NCBI GenBank assembly: GCA_018240285.1
Contig: JAFEGA010000027.1
Coordinates: 1-47,044 of the forward strand
DNA length: 47,044 bases
From: Pseudomonadota bacterium
Lineage (GTDB): Bacteria; Pseudomonadota; Gammaproteobacteria; Burkholderiales; Nitrosomonadaceae
Direction of reading: 5' to 3'
Shown: one piece after another, positions 17,570-25,889 of the stretch
Layout: every line of letters begins with the position of its first letter
Position numbering within the stretch: the first letter of the stretch is position 1
Notes under the pieces: model-generated
Seen by the model: only the letters and a program-made list of their open reading frames with translations
Told to the model about the DNA's origin: nothing
Databases searched by the model: none
Position numbers and translations under genes: made by a program

Positions 17570-18109
17570 ATGTCCTATAAAAATTCCATGTATAAAATTC
17601 TCATATCAATTCTGCTTACTCTTTTGCTAATACCTTCCGGCATGGCGCATCAGCATATCCGCCCGGGATTATGGGAAGTCACCACGCGTTCCGATTTGCT
17701 GGCGTTGGTGCCGCATATTCCGCCAGAACATATGCAGCAACTCAGCGATCTCGCGCGCCGTTATGGCCTTAAACTACCCAAAATAGAAAATGGCGCAGCA
17801 ACATCAAAAATCTGCATTACCGCGGAAATGGCCAAACAAGAAATTCCTTCTTATTTTTATGAAAATCGTTCCGGCTGCACGGTGCAAAATGCCATCCGCA
17901 AAGGCAACGGTTACCAACTGGATCTCGTATGCTCAAATCAGCATTTTCAGGGAACCGGTTTTGCGCAAGGGACTTTTACCGATCCGGAGAACTTCTCGGG
18001 AAACACCGAATTCGATAGCACGGTTGGCGGCACACCGGTTCATGCAGCAGCCCAAACCGATGCCCGTTGGATCGGAGAGCGCTGTACTGCAGTGAATCCT
18101 ATACCTTGA
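17570..18109 (+). CDS. DUF3617-family secreted protein
   Basis: About 179 residues: a signal peptide (MYKILISILLTLLLIPSGMA, near residues 7-26), then a DUF3617-type domain beginning HIRPGLWEVTTRS. It contains paired cysteines (SKICITAEM, SGCTVQN, LVCSNQ, ERCTAV) that could form periplasmic disulfides. No function is established. Start choice is uncertain: ATG at 17570 or 17588, with an in-frame TTG at 17546; none has a clear ribosome-binding site. Confidence 0.8.
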   Translation: MSYKNSMYKILISILLTLLLIPSGMAHQHIRPGLWEVTTRSDLLALVPHIPPEHMQQLSDLARRYGLKLPKIENGAATSKICITAEMAKQEIPSYFYENRSGCTVQNAIRKGNGYQLDLVCSNQHFQGTGFAQGTFTDPENFSGNTEFDSTVGGTPVHAAAQTDARWIGERCTAVNPIP

Positions 18110-18154
18110 AGTGTGGAGAAAGAAAAAGAGAATTTCTAGCGGAAAATTTTATAG

Positions 18155-18172
18155 AGCTAATTGGAATTAGCT
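18155..18172. repeat. Short hairpin between convergent genes
   Basis: An 8-bp inverted repeat AGCTAATT-GG-AATTAGCT in the gap between the DUF3617 and PEP-CTERM genes. It has no T-tract on either side, so a terminator role is only a guess. Confidence 0.35.
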
Positions 18173-18196
18173 GACAAATCCCAAATTGAATGCTGG

Positions 18197-18811
18197 TTAA
18201 ACGTTTACTTTTTTACGTCCAGCAAAACCCAGAAGCGCCAAACCGGCCAGCAGCATCACATAGGTTTCCGGTTCAGGAATTGGACTAACGGACGCGTTGA
18301 ACGCCGCGCCGCCAAAAATCGCGACATCGCCTTTTGTTGATAAGGGGCTGTGCAAACCGAGCTGCACAATCTTCAGAGTATGCACGCTGGAATCCAATCC
18401 GTTCACCACCAGAATTCTATTGCCTCCGCGATACATGTCGTAGGTGCCGACATCGATATTGTCGACAAAAAACTGCGCGAAACCGTCGTTATGATCTCCC
18501 GCCATGACAAAACCGACGCTATTGCTGATCACTGAAAACGATGTGGTTGCCTGACTCGTTCCAGGTATGCCAGCAGCCGAATTGTCGAATAACCACAATT
18601 CCCTGACCCCCTTGCCTCCTGTCGGCCCATCGCCGGTAACGGTCCAATCGATTCCGCCTTTCCCGGCATTCCGGTATTCAAGTACCGCGTTGCCTTCAAT
18701 ATTCACGGGATTACCGTTTTTTTCCGTCGTCACTAACGGTATCCACTTTATGGATAAAGCGGATGCATGCGAACTAATCAACAGTAACGCAATCACCAGA
18801 ATTCGTTTCAT
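18197..18811 (-). CDS. PEP-CTERM sorted exported protein
   Basis: About 204 residues: a signal peptide (MKRILVIALLLISSHASA), a beta-rich middle, and a C-terminal PEP-CTERM sorting signal (SPIPEPETYVMLLAGLALL then GFAGRKK, about residues 176-201). Such proteins are processed by an exosortase/EpsH system, usually in biofilm- or exopolysaccharide-forming Gram-negative bacteria; no exosortase gene is in this window. The start at 18811 has a GGAG site upstream; a longer frame by 12 codons does not. The function of the mature part is unknown. Confidence 0.88.
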   Translation of the reverse strand: MKRILVIALLLISSHASALSIKWIPLVTTEKNGNPVNIEGNAVLEYRNAGKGGIDWTVTGDGPTGGKGVRELWLFDNSAAGIPGTSQATTSFSVISNSVGFVMAGDHNDGFAQFFVDNIDVGTYDMYRGGNRILVVNGLDSSVHTLKIVQLGLHSPLSTKGDVAIFGGAAFNASVSPIPEPETYVMLLAGLALLGFAGRKKVNV

Positions 18812-19246
18812 TTTCCATCTCCAAATATTTACGATTGCCACTCGCAAGAATCACATTACGCGATTTGGCTTGAAATACAGTATAGGCCGGTCACCCCGCT
18901 AAAACCATGAGCAATCATTCCTTTTTTACTAGGACATTCCGATTGCCTTGCTCGGTACATTTATAATGACATCTCAAGCGCATAGTTAGGATTATTAACC
19001 TAATACATACGTTCAATTTTGAGAATAAAAGGGGGTTTTCCCCCTATTTCCGGAATATCCAGATGAACGCTATACTTGATAGGAATTTGAGGTAGCTTTG
19101 CGATTTCATTTGAAATAATTTTCCGGAAACGGAATTAAAATCACAGTAATCTTTTCCACTCGATTAAACTGATAAAAAAGCTTGGAAAATGTAGTGACAA
19201 TCTAAACCAGACGCAATATTTGAACAACTCATCCATCACTCGACCA

Positions 19247-19351
19247 ATGAAAATGATTCTGGAACTCGTGCTGTTTATTGTTGTTTTGAATATTTTTTTC
19301 AAATTATTCGTGTGGATTCTCGACGATATGATCAAATCAGGCGGCTATTGA
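19247..19351 (+). CDS. Possible 34-residue membrane mini-protein
   Basis: An ATG-initiated frame encoding a strongly hydrophobic segment (LELVLFIVVLNIFFKLFVWI) with a charged tail (LDDMIKSGGY). The composition is that of a single-span small membrane protein. There is no good ribosome-binding site, although an in-frame TTG lies 27 nt upstream. It is supported only by composition and could be chance in AT-rich DNA. Confidence 0.22.
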   Translation: MKMILELVLFIVVLNIFFKLFVWILDDMIKSGGY

Positions 19352-19372
19352 TAGGCGATAAGAATTCATTGT

Positions 19373-19472
19373 AGGTTGGGCTGACAAAAGAAGCCCAACG
19401 TTTACCGATGCCGTTCGCTATAAACGAAACTTCATTCAGAGTGACGTTGGCCTTTCTCCGGCAGCCCAACCT
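19373..19472. repeat. Inverted repeat element with GTTGGGCT/AGCCCAAC arms
   Basis: AGGTTGGGCT at 19373-19382 and its exact complement AGCCCAACCT at 19463-19472 frame about 80 bases. An inner AGCCCAAC (19392-19399) makes a second, tighter hairpin with the left arm. It resembles the intergenic hairpin repeats common in proteobacterial genomes. A related hairpin occurs on the other side of the next gene. Confidence 0.6.
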
Positions 19473-19529
19473 CGTAACCTGACGCGCTTCCGATTCGCGA
19501 GATGCGAACAAAAATACCAGGAGATTTGG

Positions 19530-19802
19530 ATGGAAGGACATGAAATCATTGGATTCATAGCCGGTTTCGGCACCACTTTCGCCGCCGCTCCGGATTTGTA
19601 TGCAATGCTCAAACGGAAAAGCGCTCAAGGCATGAATCCAACCATGGCCGGCATCATGGGCGTGTTCCAGATTGCTTGGGTTTATTACGGCGTCTTGATC
19701 GATTCCATGCCGGTCATTGTCTGGAACATCATCGCCATCGCGATCAATTCCCTGACGGTCGGCGCATTTTTCCACTTCGCTCGCGCGGAGAATAATGGAT
19801 GA
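19530..19802 (+). CDS. SemiSWEET-like small transporter
   Basis: A 90-residue three-helix protein. The pattern IIGFIAGFGTTFAAAPDLYAMLKRKSAQGMN...GIMGVFQIAWVYYGVLIDSMPVIVWNIIAIAINSL fits the SemiSWEET/MtN3 half-transporter family, which works as a dimer to move sugars. The usual PQ in helix 1 is PD here (residues 21-22), so substrate range may differ. An AGGAG site lies 7 nt before the ATG. It is a lone gene with hairpin repeats on both sides; no sugar-metabolism neighbour hints at its substrate. Confidence 0.8.
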   Translation: MEGHEIIGFIAGFGTTFAAAPDLYAMLKRKSAQGMNPTMAGIMGVFQIAWVYYGVLIDSMPVIVWNIIAIAINSLTVGAFFHFARAENNG

Positions 19803-19846
19803 ATTGATTTTTTATCCAACCAATCCCGATTGATCGCCGGTTAATG

Positions 19847-19869
19847 TTGGGCTTTCTTTGGTAGCCCAA
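19847..19869. repeat. Second TTGGGCT/AGCCCAA hairpin
   Basis: TTGGGCT (19847-19853) and AGCCCAA (19863-19869) with a 9-base loop, sharing the arm sequence of the element before the SemiSWEET gene. It sits between two convergent genes and could also slow transcription, though there is no T-tract. Confidence 0.55.
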
Positions 19870-19882
19870 TCTGCCGTGCTTG

Positions 19883-20584
19883 TTAGAAGGAATTGCCTTC
19901 AATCAAATTTTTTGTCATTTGTTCAATTTGTAGCTCCAAAAAATTACATTCACTTTGAATAGTCCTGAATTTTTGGCAATATTCACCTAATTTAGCAGCG
20001 GCAGCTGGTAAGTTTTTGGGCAACATTCCTCCTGGCGGACCAAGCGTATCTCGTATATCTTTTAATGCATTATCTACAGCCATCGACATCTGACCAGAAA
20101 TGAAGAATGCCTGAGTCTCCTCATTTAAGAGTTCTTGCAAAAGATTGGAAAGCTCCTGATTTTTCTCACGTGATTGAATGCCTAAAGCAGTAAAAATACT
20201 GTCTACCATGCTACCTTCTTCAATATTTCTCTTATGCTGCGCAATTACGTGACAATGGCTACGTAACTCATGTATTTGTGATCGCAATTGACCAGAGACA
20301 TCAATTCTGCGCCTAACTTCATTATCAAAAGCGCGTAATTCGGAACCTGCCATATCTTTATCAATCACAAAGGAAAAACTTGTCAATATGGATGCATCCA
20401 TGGCAATTAATCGTAACGTCTTGTTCCATTCCTTACACATTAGGCCCAAATCATTCTTAACATTTGGGTATCGCTTAGATAGATACTCCTTGCCCTCATC
20501 TACAGCTGATATTATAGATTTAATATCGGAAATACCTTTTGCAACGCTTCCAAGCATCGAAAACACATCTTGTATAGTGCTCAT
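19883..20584 (-). CDS. Helical protein of unknown function, 233 residues
   Basis: I do not recognise this protein. It is predicted almost wholly helical and polar: amphipathic start (STIQDVFSMLGSVAKGISDIKSII), heptad-like stretches at about 75-125 and 195-228, and no signal peptide, membrane segment or enzyme motif. A GAGGT site precedes the ATG, so translation looks real. Codon use is more AT-rich than in the neighbouring metG-yggS genes. It stands alone, with half-site repeats (TGTC/GACA, TGACA...TGTCA at 20640-20659) just upstream that could be an operator. Low GC and a repeat-rich flank suggest acquisition. It could be a stand-alone stress, toxin or defence factor, but nothing in the sequence proves that. 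Confidence 0.6.
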   Translation of the reverse strand: MSTIQDVFSMLGSVAKGISDIKSIISAVDEGKEYLSKRYPNVKNDLGLMCKEWNKTLRLIAMDASILTSFSFVIDKDMAGSELRAFDNEVRRRIDVSGQLRSQIHELRSHCHVIAQHKRNIEEGSMVDSIFTALGIQSREKNQELSNLLQELLNEETQAFFISGQMSMAVDNALKDIRDTLGPPGGMLPKNLPAAAAKLGEYCQKFRTIQSECNFLELQIEQMTKNLIEGNSF

Positions 20585-20802
20585 AATTACCTCTTTTTAC
20601 ATAGAAGCTGATCATCTAACTGAAATTAAATGTCCCAAATGACACAATATAATATGTCAGAACCATAATATGAATCGAAAAATCACACGTCATCTCCTTG
20701 TTTCTATGAGAGGATAGTCAGTTTAATCTTCAATATCACAACTTCGTTAGATCCACAAATAGATAGATCTAGAATCCAATCATCGAGAATCAAACAACCC
20801 CA

Positions 20803-21570
20803 TCACCCCAATCCCGGCCAATAATGGCTATCCGGCAGCGGCCGTTTGCCGAAGATCGCTTGGCCGACGCGCACGACGGTGGCACCTTCTTCGATCGCGA
20901 GTTCGTAGTCGCCCGACATACCCATCGAGAGTTCGTCGAACGATAATCCGGCGGGGGCTTCCTGGCGCAGCATGGCTTGGATATTGCGCATTCTGACGAA
21001 GCATTCGCGCACGCGGTCGTGGTCGGGAGAGAAGATGGCGAGGGTCATTAAACCTTTGATGCGTAGCGACGAGAATTGCGGCAGGTGTTGCACGAAATCG
21101 CGCACGGCTTCAGGTGGCAGGCCGAATTTGCTTTCTTCACCGGAGCTGTTGACTTGTACGAACACATCGATAGCGCGACCCTCGTTTTGCAAACGCTTGT
21201 CGAGTTCTTCGGCGACTTTTAGGCTATCGAGCGCCTGGAATTCGTTGGCGAAACGTGCCAGGTATTTGGCTTTATTAGTTTGCAGGTGGCCGATGATCGA
21301 CCATTTGATGCCCAAATCGGCGAGCACTTCGGATTTTTCGCGTGCTTCCTGGATTTTGTTTTCACCCATTTCATGAACACCGGCGGCGAAGGCGATGCGC
21401 AGCCGCTCCGCGGATACGGTTTTGGTCACGGGAAGCAGCCGCACGCTGGCGGGATCGCGCCCGGCTTTTTTGCACGCATCAATGATGCGCTGCTTGACAG
21501 TAGTGAGGTTGTTTTTGATGTCGGCGAGTTGTTGTTCGGCGTTGAGTTCCACGGCGGTCTCCTGGTTCAT
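20803..21570 (-). CDS. yggS: PLP homeostasis protein YggS (PLPBP)
   Basis: About 255 residues of the YggS/PROSC family, a fold-type III PLP-binding protein without known catalysis that keeps free pyridoxal phosphate and keto-acid pools in balance. The PLP lysine is Lys50 in LLPVTKTVSAE; the HEMGENKIQEAREK and SMGMSGDYELAIEEGATVVRVG motifs are present. The start at 21570 is chosen because it overlaps the preceding stop by 4 nt (ATGA); a frame 17 codons longer exists. It is third in the unit metG, NTF2-like, yggS. Confidence 0.95.
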   Translation of the reverse strand: MNQETAVELNAEQQLADIKNNLTTVKQRIIDACKKAGRDPASVRLLPVTKTVSAERLRIAFAAGVHEMGENKIQEAREKSEVLADLGIKWSIIGHLQTNKAKYLARFANEFQALDSLKVAEELDKRLQNEGRAIDVFVQVNSSGEESKFGLPPEAVRDFVQHLPQFSSLRIKGLMTLAIFSPDHDRVRECFVRMRNIQAMLRQEAPAGLSFDELSMGMSGDYELAIEEGATVVRVGQAIFGKRPLPDSHYWPGLG

Positions 21571-21947
21571 GATGCAGATGTTCCTGTTATTTTGGTTGCT
21601 TGATGAAATACCATTTTCCATTGATTATCCCGGCGCTGCCACAGCGACGTGCGGATCGATCTCGGCGTGCTGGATTGCTGCGTTTTTTGCAGCGAGTAAA
21701 TCGCCAGCACGCAATCATCGGCTAATACCTTGACGCGGAAATCCCGGAATGCCCAATGTAGCTCCGGGTCTTTACGTTTGAGCCATTCGATTACATCGCT
21801 TCGGCTATGCAGTTGTCCCTGATTGTCGATTTCCTCAAAATCTTGCGCCAGCAATTCGTCTATCAATCCGGGATTCGCGTTCAGATCGCTGTGCAGCAGA
21901 TCGAGTTCCAAGCGTTGGATGATTCCGGTCAGTGCGCTGACTTCCAT
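21567..21947 (-). CDS. NTF2-like (DUF4440-type) protein
   Basis: About 126 residues with the SnoaL/DUF4440-like NTF2 fold pattern: LELDLLHSDLNANPGLIDELLAQDFEEIDNQGQLHSRSDVIEWL, ending with TSLWQRRDNQWKMVFHQATK. Such proteins are small binding or isomerase-like modules of varied role. It begins 8 nt after the metG stop and shares an ATGA overlap with yggS, so it is translated within that operon. The upstream extension of the frame into metG is rejected on length. Confidence 0.85.
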   Translation of the reverse strand: MEVSALTGIIQRLELDLLHSDLNANPGLIDELLAQDFEEIDNQGQLHSRSDVIEWLKRKDPELHWAFRDFRVKVLADDCVLAIYSLQKTQQSSTPRSIRTSLWQRRDNQWKMVFHQATKITGTSAS

Positions 21948-21954
21948 GTCTGAA

Positions 21955-24060
21955 TTATTTGACCCGCATGCCCGGTTGCGCGCCACTATCCGGCGACAGA
22001 ATGAACAATTCGCCCGGGTTGCCGCCACCGGCGGCGAGCACCATGCCTTCCGACAAGCCGAATTTCATTTGCCGCGGCGCGAGATTGGCGACCATCACGG
22101 TCAAGCGCCCTTTCAGTTGCTCCGGGTCGTACGCGGATTTAATCCCGGCAAAAACGGTGCGTTGTTCGCTGCCGATGTCGAGCGTCAGTTTCAACAGTTT
22201 CTCCGCACCTTGCACATGCTCGGCGTTGACGATTTTGGCGATGCGCAGGTCGATTTTGCTGAAATCGTCGATCGAAATGGTCTCGGCGATCGGTGCAACA
22301 GCGTGCTGTTGTTTTTCCGCGTGCCGGGCCGGTGATTGCGGCGGCGGAGCGGTCAGGCTTTGCGTATTGGCGGCGATCAGCGCATCGATTTGTTTGTTGT
22401 CGATGCGCGTCATCAAGTGCTGATAAGGATTGATAGCATGCCCGGCAGGCAGCAGCAAAGCGGAAACCGGTTGATCGGCGCGCAATTGCGGCCACGTCAG
22501 CGGCTCGCAATTAAGAAATGCTTCGATCTGTTGCACCGTACCGGGCAGAATCGGTTTCAAATAGCGCGCCAACAGATAAAATAGTTGAATACCCAGGCTG
22601 CAAGCGCGGTGCAAATCATCAGTGCGATCCGGTTGCTTGGCGATTTCCCATGGCGCCAGGTGGTGAATCATTTCGTTGGCTTCGTCGGCGAATTTCATGA
22701 CCTGGCGGATCGCAGTGGAAAATTCGCGCGCTTCAAACGCTTGCTCAATCGCCTCCGGACGCCAGCTCGCAAAATGCTCATCGACCATCGTTTGCAGTGC
22801 CCGGTATTGTTCACCCTCAACCAGCTTACCGTCAAAACGTTTGGTGATGAAACCGGCGCAGCGGCTGGCAATGTTAATGAACTTGCCGACCAGATCGGAA
22901 TTGACGCGCGCGACGAAATCGTCCAGATTCAGGTCGATGTCTTCCAAGGTGCTGTTCAGCTTGGCGGCGTAGTAATAGCGCAGCCACTCCGGATTCAAAC
23001 CTTGCTTCAGATAACTTTCGGCGGTGATGAAGGTACCGCGCGACTTGCTCATTTTCTCGCCGTTCACGGTCAGGAAACCGTGCGCGAAAATCTTGGTCGG
23101 CGTGCGGTACCCGGCATTTTTCAGCATCGCCGGCCAGAACAGCGCATGGAAGTACAAAATATCCTTGCCGATGAAGTGATACAGCTCTGCGTCGGATTGT
23201 GGCTGCCAGTAGTCATCGAATTGGATTTTTTCGCGCTCGCACAGATTCTTGAAGCTGCCCATGTATCCGATCGGCGCGTCGAGCCAGACGTAAAAATATT
23301 TCCCCGCAGCGCCCGGAATCTCGAAACCGAAATACGGTGCATCGCGCGAAATATCCCAATCCGACAGTTTGTTTTCCCCGGCTTCGCCGACCCATTCGCG
23401 CATTTTGTTGGCCGCTTCCGGTTGCAAGTGATCGCCATCACACGCCCATTGGCGCAGGAAATCGGCGCAACGCGCATCGGACAAGCTAAAGAAATAATGT
23501 TCGGACGATTTATTGACCGGTTTGGCACCGGATACGGCGGAATAGGGATTTTTCAATTCCGTCGGTGCATACGCTGCGCCGCAGACTTCGCAGGAATCGC
23601 CGTATTGATCCTTGGCGCCGCACTTCGGGCATTCACCTTTGACGAAACGGTCCGGCAGGAACATGTTCTTGACCGGATCGTACAATTGTTCGATGCCGCG
23701 CACCGCGATCAATCCGGCACTTTTGAGTTTGCCGTAAATATCTTCGGAGAAATGTCGTGTTTCGGGCGAGTGCGTGCTGTAATAATTGTCGAATTGGATA
23801 TGGAAACCGGTAAAATCGCCGAAGTGTTCCGAATGCACACGCGCAATCAGCGCTTCCGGTGTGATGCCCTCTTTCTCCGCGCGCAGCATGATCGGCGTGC
23901 CGTGGGTATCGTCGGCGCACACATAATGCACCGTGTGTCCGCGCATCTTCTGGAAACGCACCCAGATGTCTGTCTGAATATATTCCACCAAATGACCTAA
24001 ATGGATACTGCCGTTGGCATAAGGCAGCGCGGAAGTCACCAGAATTTTTCGCTTACTCAT
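21955..24060 (-). CDS. metG: Methionyl-tRNA synthetase
   Basis: A 701-residue MetRS. The class I signatures are HLGH at residues 20-23 and KMSKS at about 335. The zinc-knuckle cysteines are present ([18 protein letters not shown], near 145-160), as in the four-cysteine type. The C-terminal EMAP-II-like tRNA-binding domain covers about 595-701 ([25 protein letters not shown]), giving the dimeric long form. It is divergent from mrp, with about 125 bases between. Confidence 0.98.
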   Translation of the reverse strand: MSKRKILVTSALPYANGSIHLGHLVEYIQTDIWVRFQKMRGHTVHYVCADDTHGTPIMLRAEKEGITPEALIARVHSEHFGDFTGFHIQFDNYYSTHSPETRHFSEDIYGKLKSAGLIAVRGIEQLYDPVKNMFLPDRFVKGECPKCGAKDQYGDSCEVCGAAYAPTELKNPYSAVSGAKPVNKSSEHYFFSLSDARCADFLRQWACDGDHLQPEAANKMREWVGEAGENKLSDWDISRDAPYFGFEIPGAAGKYFYVWLDAPIGYMGSFKNLCEREKIQFDDYWQPQSDAELYHFIGKDILYFHALFWPAMLKNAGYRTPTKIFAHGFLTVNGEKMSKSRGTFITAESYLKQGLNPEWLRYYYAAKLNSTLEDIDLNLDDFVARVNSDLVGKFINIASRCAGFITKRFDGKLVEGEQYRALQTMVDEHFASWRPEAIEQAFEAREFSTAIRQVMKFADEANEMIHHLAPWEIAKQPDRTDDLHRACSLGIQLFYLLARYLKPILPGTVQQIEAFLNCEPLTWPQLRADQPVSALLLPAGHAINPYQHLMTRIDNKQIDALIAANTQSLTAPPPQSPARHAEKQQHAVAPIAETISIDDFSKIDLRIAKIVNAEHVQGAEKLLKLTLDIGSEQRTVFAGIKSAYDPEQLKGRLTVMVANLAPRQMKFGLSEGMVLAAGGGNPGELFILSPDSGAQPGMRVK

Positions 24061-24185
24061 GGGCTCTAATGCACCAGAATTAAATAAACCCTAATTGTAA
24101 CAAACTGTGTGTGCATTCCCGATATTTGTTACCATTTCCGGATTCAATTGTGAGCCGCACGGCGGTAGTAAAAAGGAGCTTCGTA

Positions 24186-25274
24186 GTGACTATTTCCGAA
24201 CAACAGATTCAATCCGTACTGAAACAAACCATCGATCCGACCACCAACAAAGACTATGTGACTGAAAAATCGGTCGGCGCGATCCAAATTACCGGTAACG
24301 ATGTAGCAGTCAGTATAGAACTCGGTTATCCGGCCAACAGCGTTAAGAGTCATGTGCAAAAACAAGTGGAAGATGCACTGAAATCGATACCCGGCATCGG
24401 TGCCGTTCAAGTGAACGTCAGCAGTAAAATCATTCCGCACGGCGTGCAGCGCGGTGTCAAACTGATTCCGGGCGTCAAAAACATCATCGCCGTGGCATCC
24501 GGCAAAGGCGGCGTCGGCAAATCGGCGACCGCAGTCAATCTGGCGCTGGCATTGGCGGCAGAAGGTGCTTCCGTCGGTATTCTGGATGCGGATATTTACG
24601 GTCCGTCGCAACCGCAAATGCTCGGCATCACTGGCCACCCCGAATCGCTCGATGGCAAATCGATGGAGCCGATGCGCGCACACGGTATTCAGGCGATATC
24701 GATCGGCATGCTGGTCGACGTCGAGACACCGATGGTATGGCGCGGTCCGATGGTGACACAAGCCTTGCAGCAATTATTGAACGATACCAACTGGAAGGAT
24801 CTAGATTATCTGGTGGTGGATTTGCCGCCCGGTACCGGCGACATTCAATTGACACTGGCGCAAAAGATTCCGGTCACTGGCGCTGTCATTGTCACCACGC
24901 CGCAAGATATTGCCCTGCTGGATGCAAGGAAAGGACTCAAAATGTTCGAGAAAGTCGGCATTCCGATTTTAGGAATCGTGGAAAATATGAGTACGCACAC
25001 GTGCTCCAACTGCGGCCATACCGAACCGGTTTTCGGTACCGGCGGCGGTGAAAAAATGTGCAAGGACTATAACGTCGAATTGCTCGGTGCATTACCGCTC
25101 GATATTAAAATCCGCGAACATACCGATGCCGGAAAACCCAGCGTGGTTGCGGAACCGGATGGCAAAATCGCGGCAATTTATAAACTGATCGCGCGGCGGG
25201 TGGCCGTCAAGATTGCGGAATCCGCCGAAGATCACTCCGAGCTGTTCGCCAAAATCGTGATGGACAATGACTAG
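24186..25274 (+). CDS. apbC: Mrp/ApbC-type P-loop iron-sulfur carrier
   Basis: About 362 residues. The start is taken as GTG at 24186 (VTISEQQ), which has AAGGAG 7 nt upstream; an ATG 25 codons earlier gives an extension without family support. An N-terminal DUF59/MIP18-like domain (1-85) precedes a deviant Walker A P-loop, GKGGVGKS at about 106-113. A Cys-x-x-Cys (HTCSNCGH, near 272-275) is the cluster-binding pair. ApbC carries and delivers [4Fe-4S] clusters in an ATP-dependent way. It is followed after 13 nt by dcd. Confidence 0.95.
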   Translation: MTISEQQIQSVLKQTIDPTTNKDYVTEKSVGAIQITGNDVAVSIELGYPANSVKSHVQKQVEDALKSIPGIGAVQVNVSSKIIPHGVQRGVKLIPGVKNIIAVASGKGGVGKSATAVNLALALAAEGASVGILDADIYGPSQPQMLGITGHPESLDGKSMEPMRAHGIQAISIGMLVDVETPMVWRGPMVTQALQQLLNDTNWKDLDYLVVDLPPGTGDIQLTLAQKIPVTGAVIVTTPQDIALLDARKGLKMFEKVGIPILGIVENMSTHTCSNCGHTEPVFGTGGGEKMCKDYNVELLGALPLDIKIREHTDAGKPSVVAEPDGKIAAIYKLIARRVAVKIAESAEDHSELFAKIVMDND

Positions 25275-25287
25275 GAAAACTTGAAGG

Positions 25288-25854
25288 ATGTCGATTAAAT
25301 CAGATAAATGGATCCGCCGCATGGCGCTGGAACACGGCATGATCGAGCCGTTCGAGCCCGACCAGATCCGCCGCAAGAATGATCAGCGCATCGTGTCGTA
25401 CGGCACGTCGAGTTACGGTTACGATATCCGCTGTTCGGATGAATTCAAGTTATTTACCAATATCAATTCCACCATCGTCGACCCGAAAAATTTTGACTCC
25501 AATTCGTTCATCGACGTCAAAAGCGATGTGTGCATCATCCCGCCCAATTCGTTTGCACTGGCGCGCACCGTTGAGTACTTCCGCATTCCGCGCAACGTGT
25601 TGACGATTTGTCTGGGCAAATCGACGTACGCGCGCTGCGGCATCATCGTCAATGTCACGCCGTTTGAACCGGAATGGGAAGGTTTTGTCACACTAGAATT
25701 TTCCAACACAACGCCATTGCCTGCCAAAATTTACGCTAACGAGGGCGTGGCGCAAGTGATTTTCTTCGAATCGGACGAAGTCTGCGAAACGTCATACAAA
25801 GACCGGGGCGGAAAATATCAGGGCCAACATGGCGTAACCTTGCCGAAAATTTGA
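25288..25854 (+). CDS. dcd: dCTP deaminase
   Basis: A 188-residue Dcd of the standard length. It shows the start [22 protein letters not shown] and the catalytic and trimer core [48 protein letters not shown], with the conserved glutamate in the LEFSN region. It converts dCTP to dUTP, feeding dUMP to thymidylate synthase, which is encoded about 3.5 kb downstream. It is probably co-transcribed with apbC. Confidence 0.97.
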   Translation: MSIKSDKWIRRMALEHGMIEPFEPDQIRRKNDQRIVSYGTSSYGYDIRCSDEFKLFTNINSTIVDPKNFDSNSFIDVKSDVCIIPPNSFALARTVEYFRIPRNVLTICLGKSTYARCGIIVNVTPFEPEWEGFVTLEFSNTTPLPAKIYANEGVAQVIFFESDEVCETSYKDRGGKYQGQHGVTLPKI

Positions 25855-25889
25855 AGTTAAAGGATAACTCACGATGTGGAGGGTGATTG

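Larger units (their letters stand above)
18812..19529. other. Long AT-rich intergenic region with hairpins
   Basis: About 700 bases with no confident gene. It contains the PEP-CTERM promoter side, a small hairpin (TTAGG/CCTAA near 18986-19003), a possible 34-residue membrane ORF and the GTTGGGCT-type repeat, both listed separately. An ORF on the minus strand (19141-19335) has no ribosome-binding site or recognisable content and is not accepted. Confidence 0.5.

Noticed and set aside
19141..19335. 64-codon frame on the minus strand in the gap before the SemiSWEET gene
   Set aside because: No ribosome-binding site, low-complexity AT-driven composition, and it is antisense to a better candidate mini-protein.
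22585..24000. Long open frame of 471 codons on the plus strand
   Set aside because: It is antisense to metG, whose class I signatures, zinc knuckle and tRNA-binding domain are intact on the minus strand. The frame has no family likeness and arises from codon bias in a GC-rich gene.
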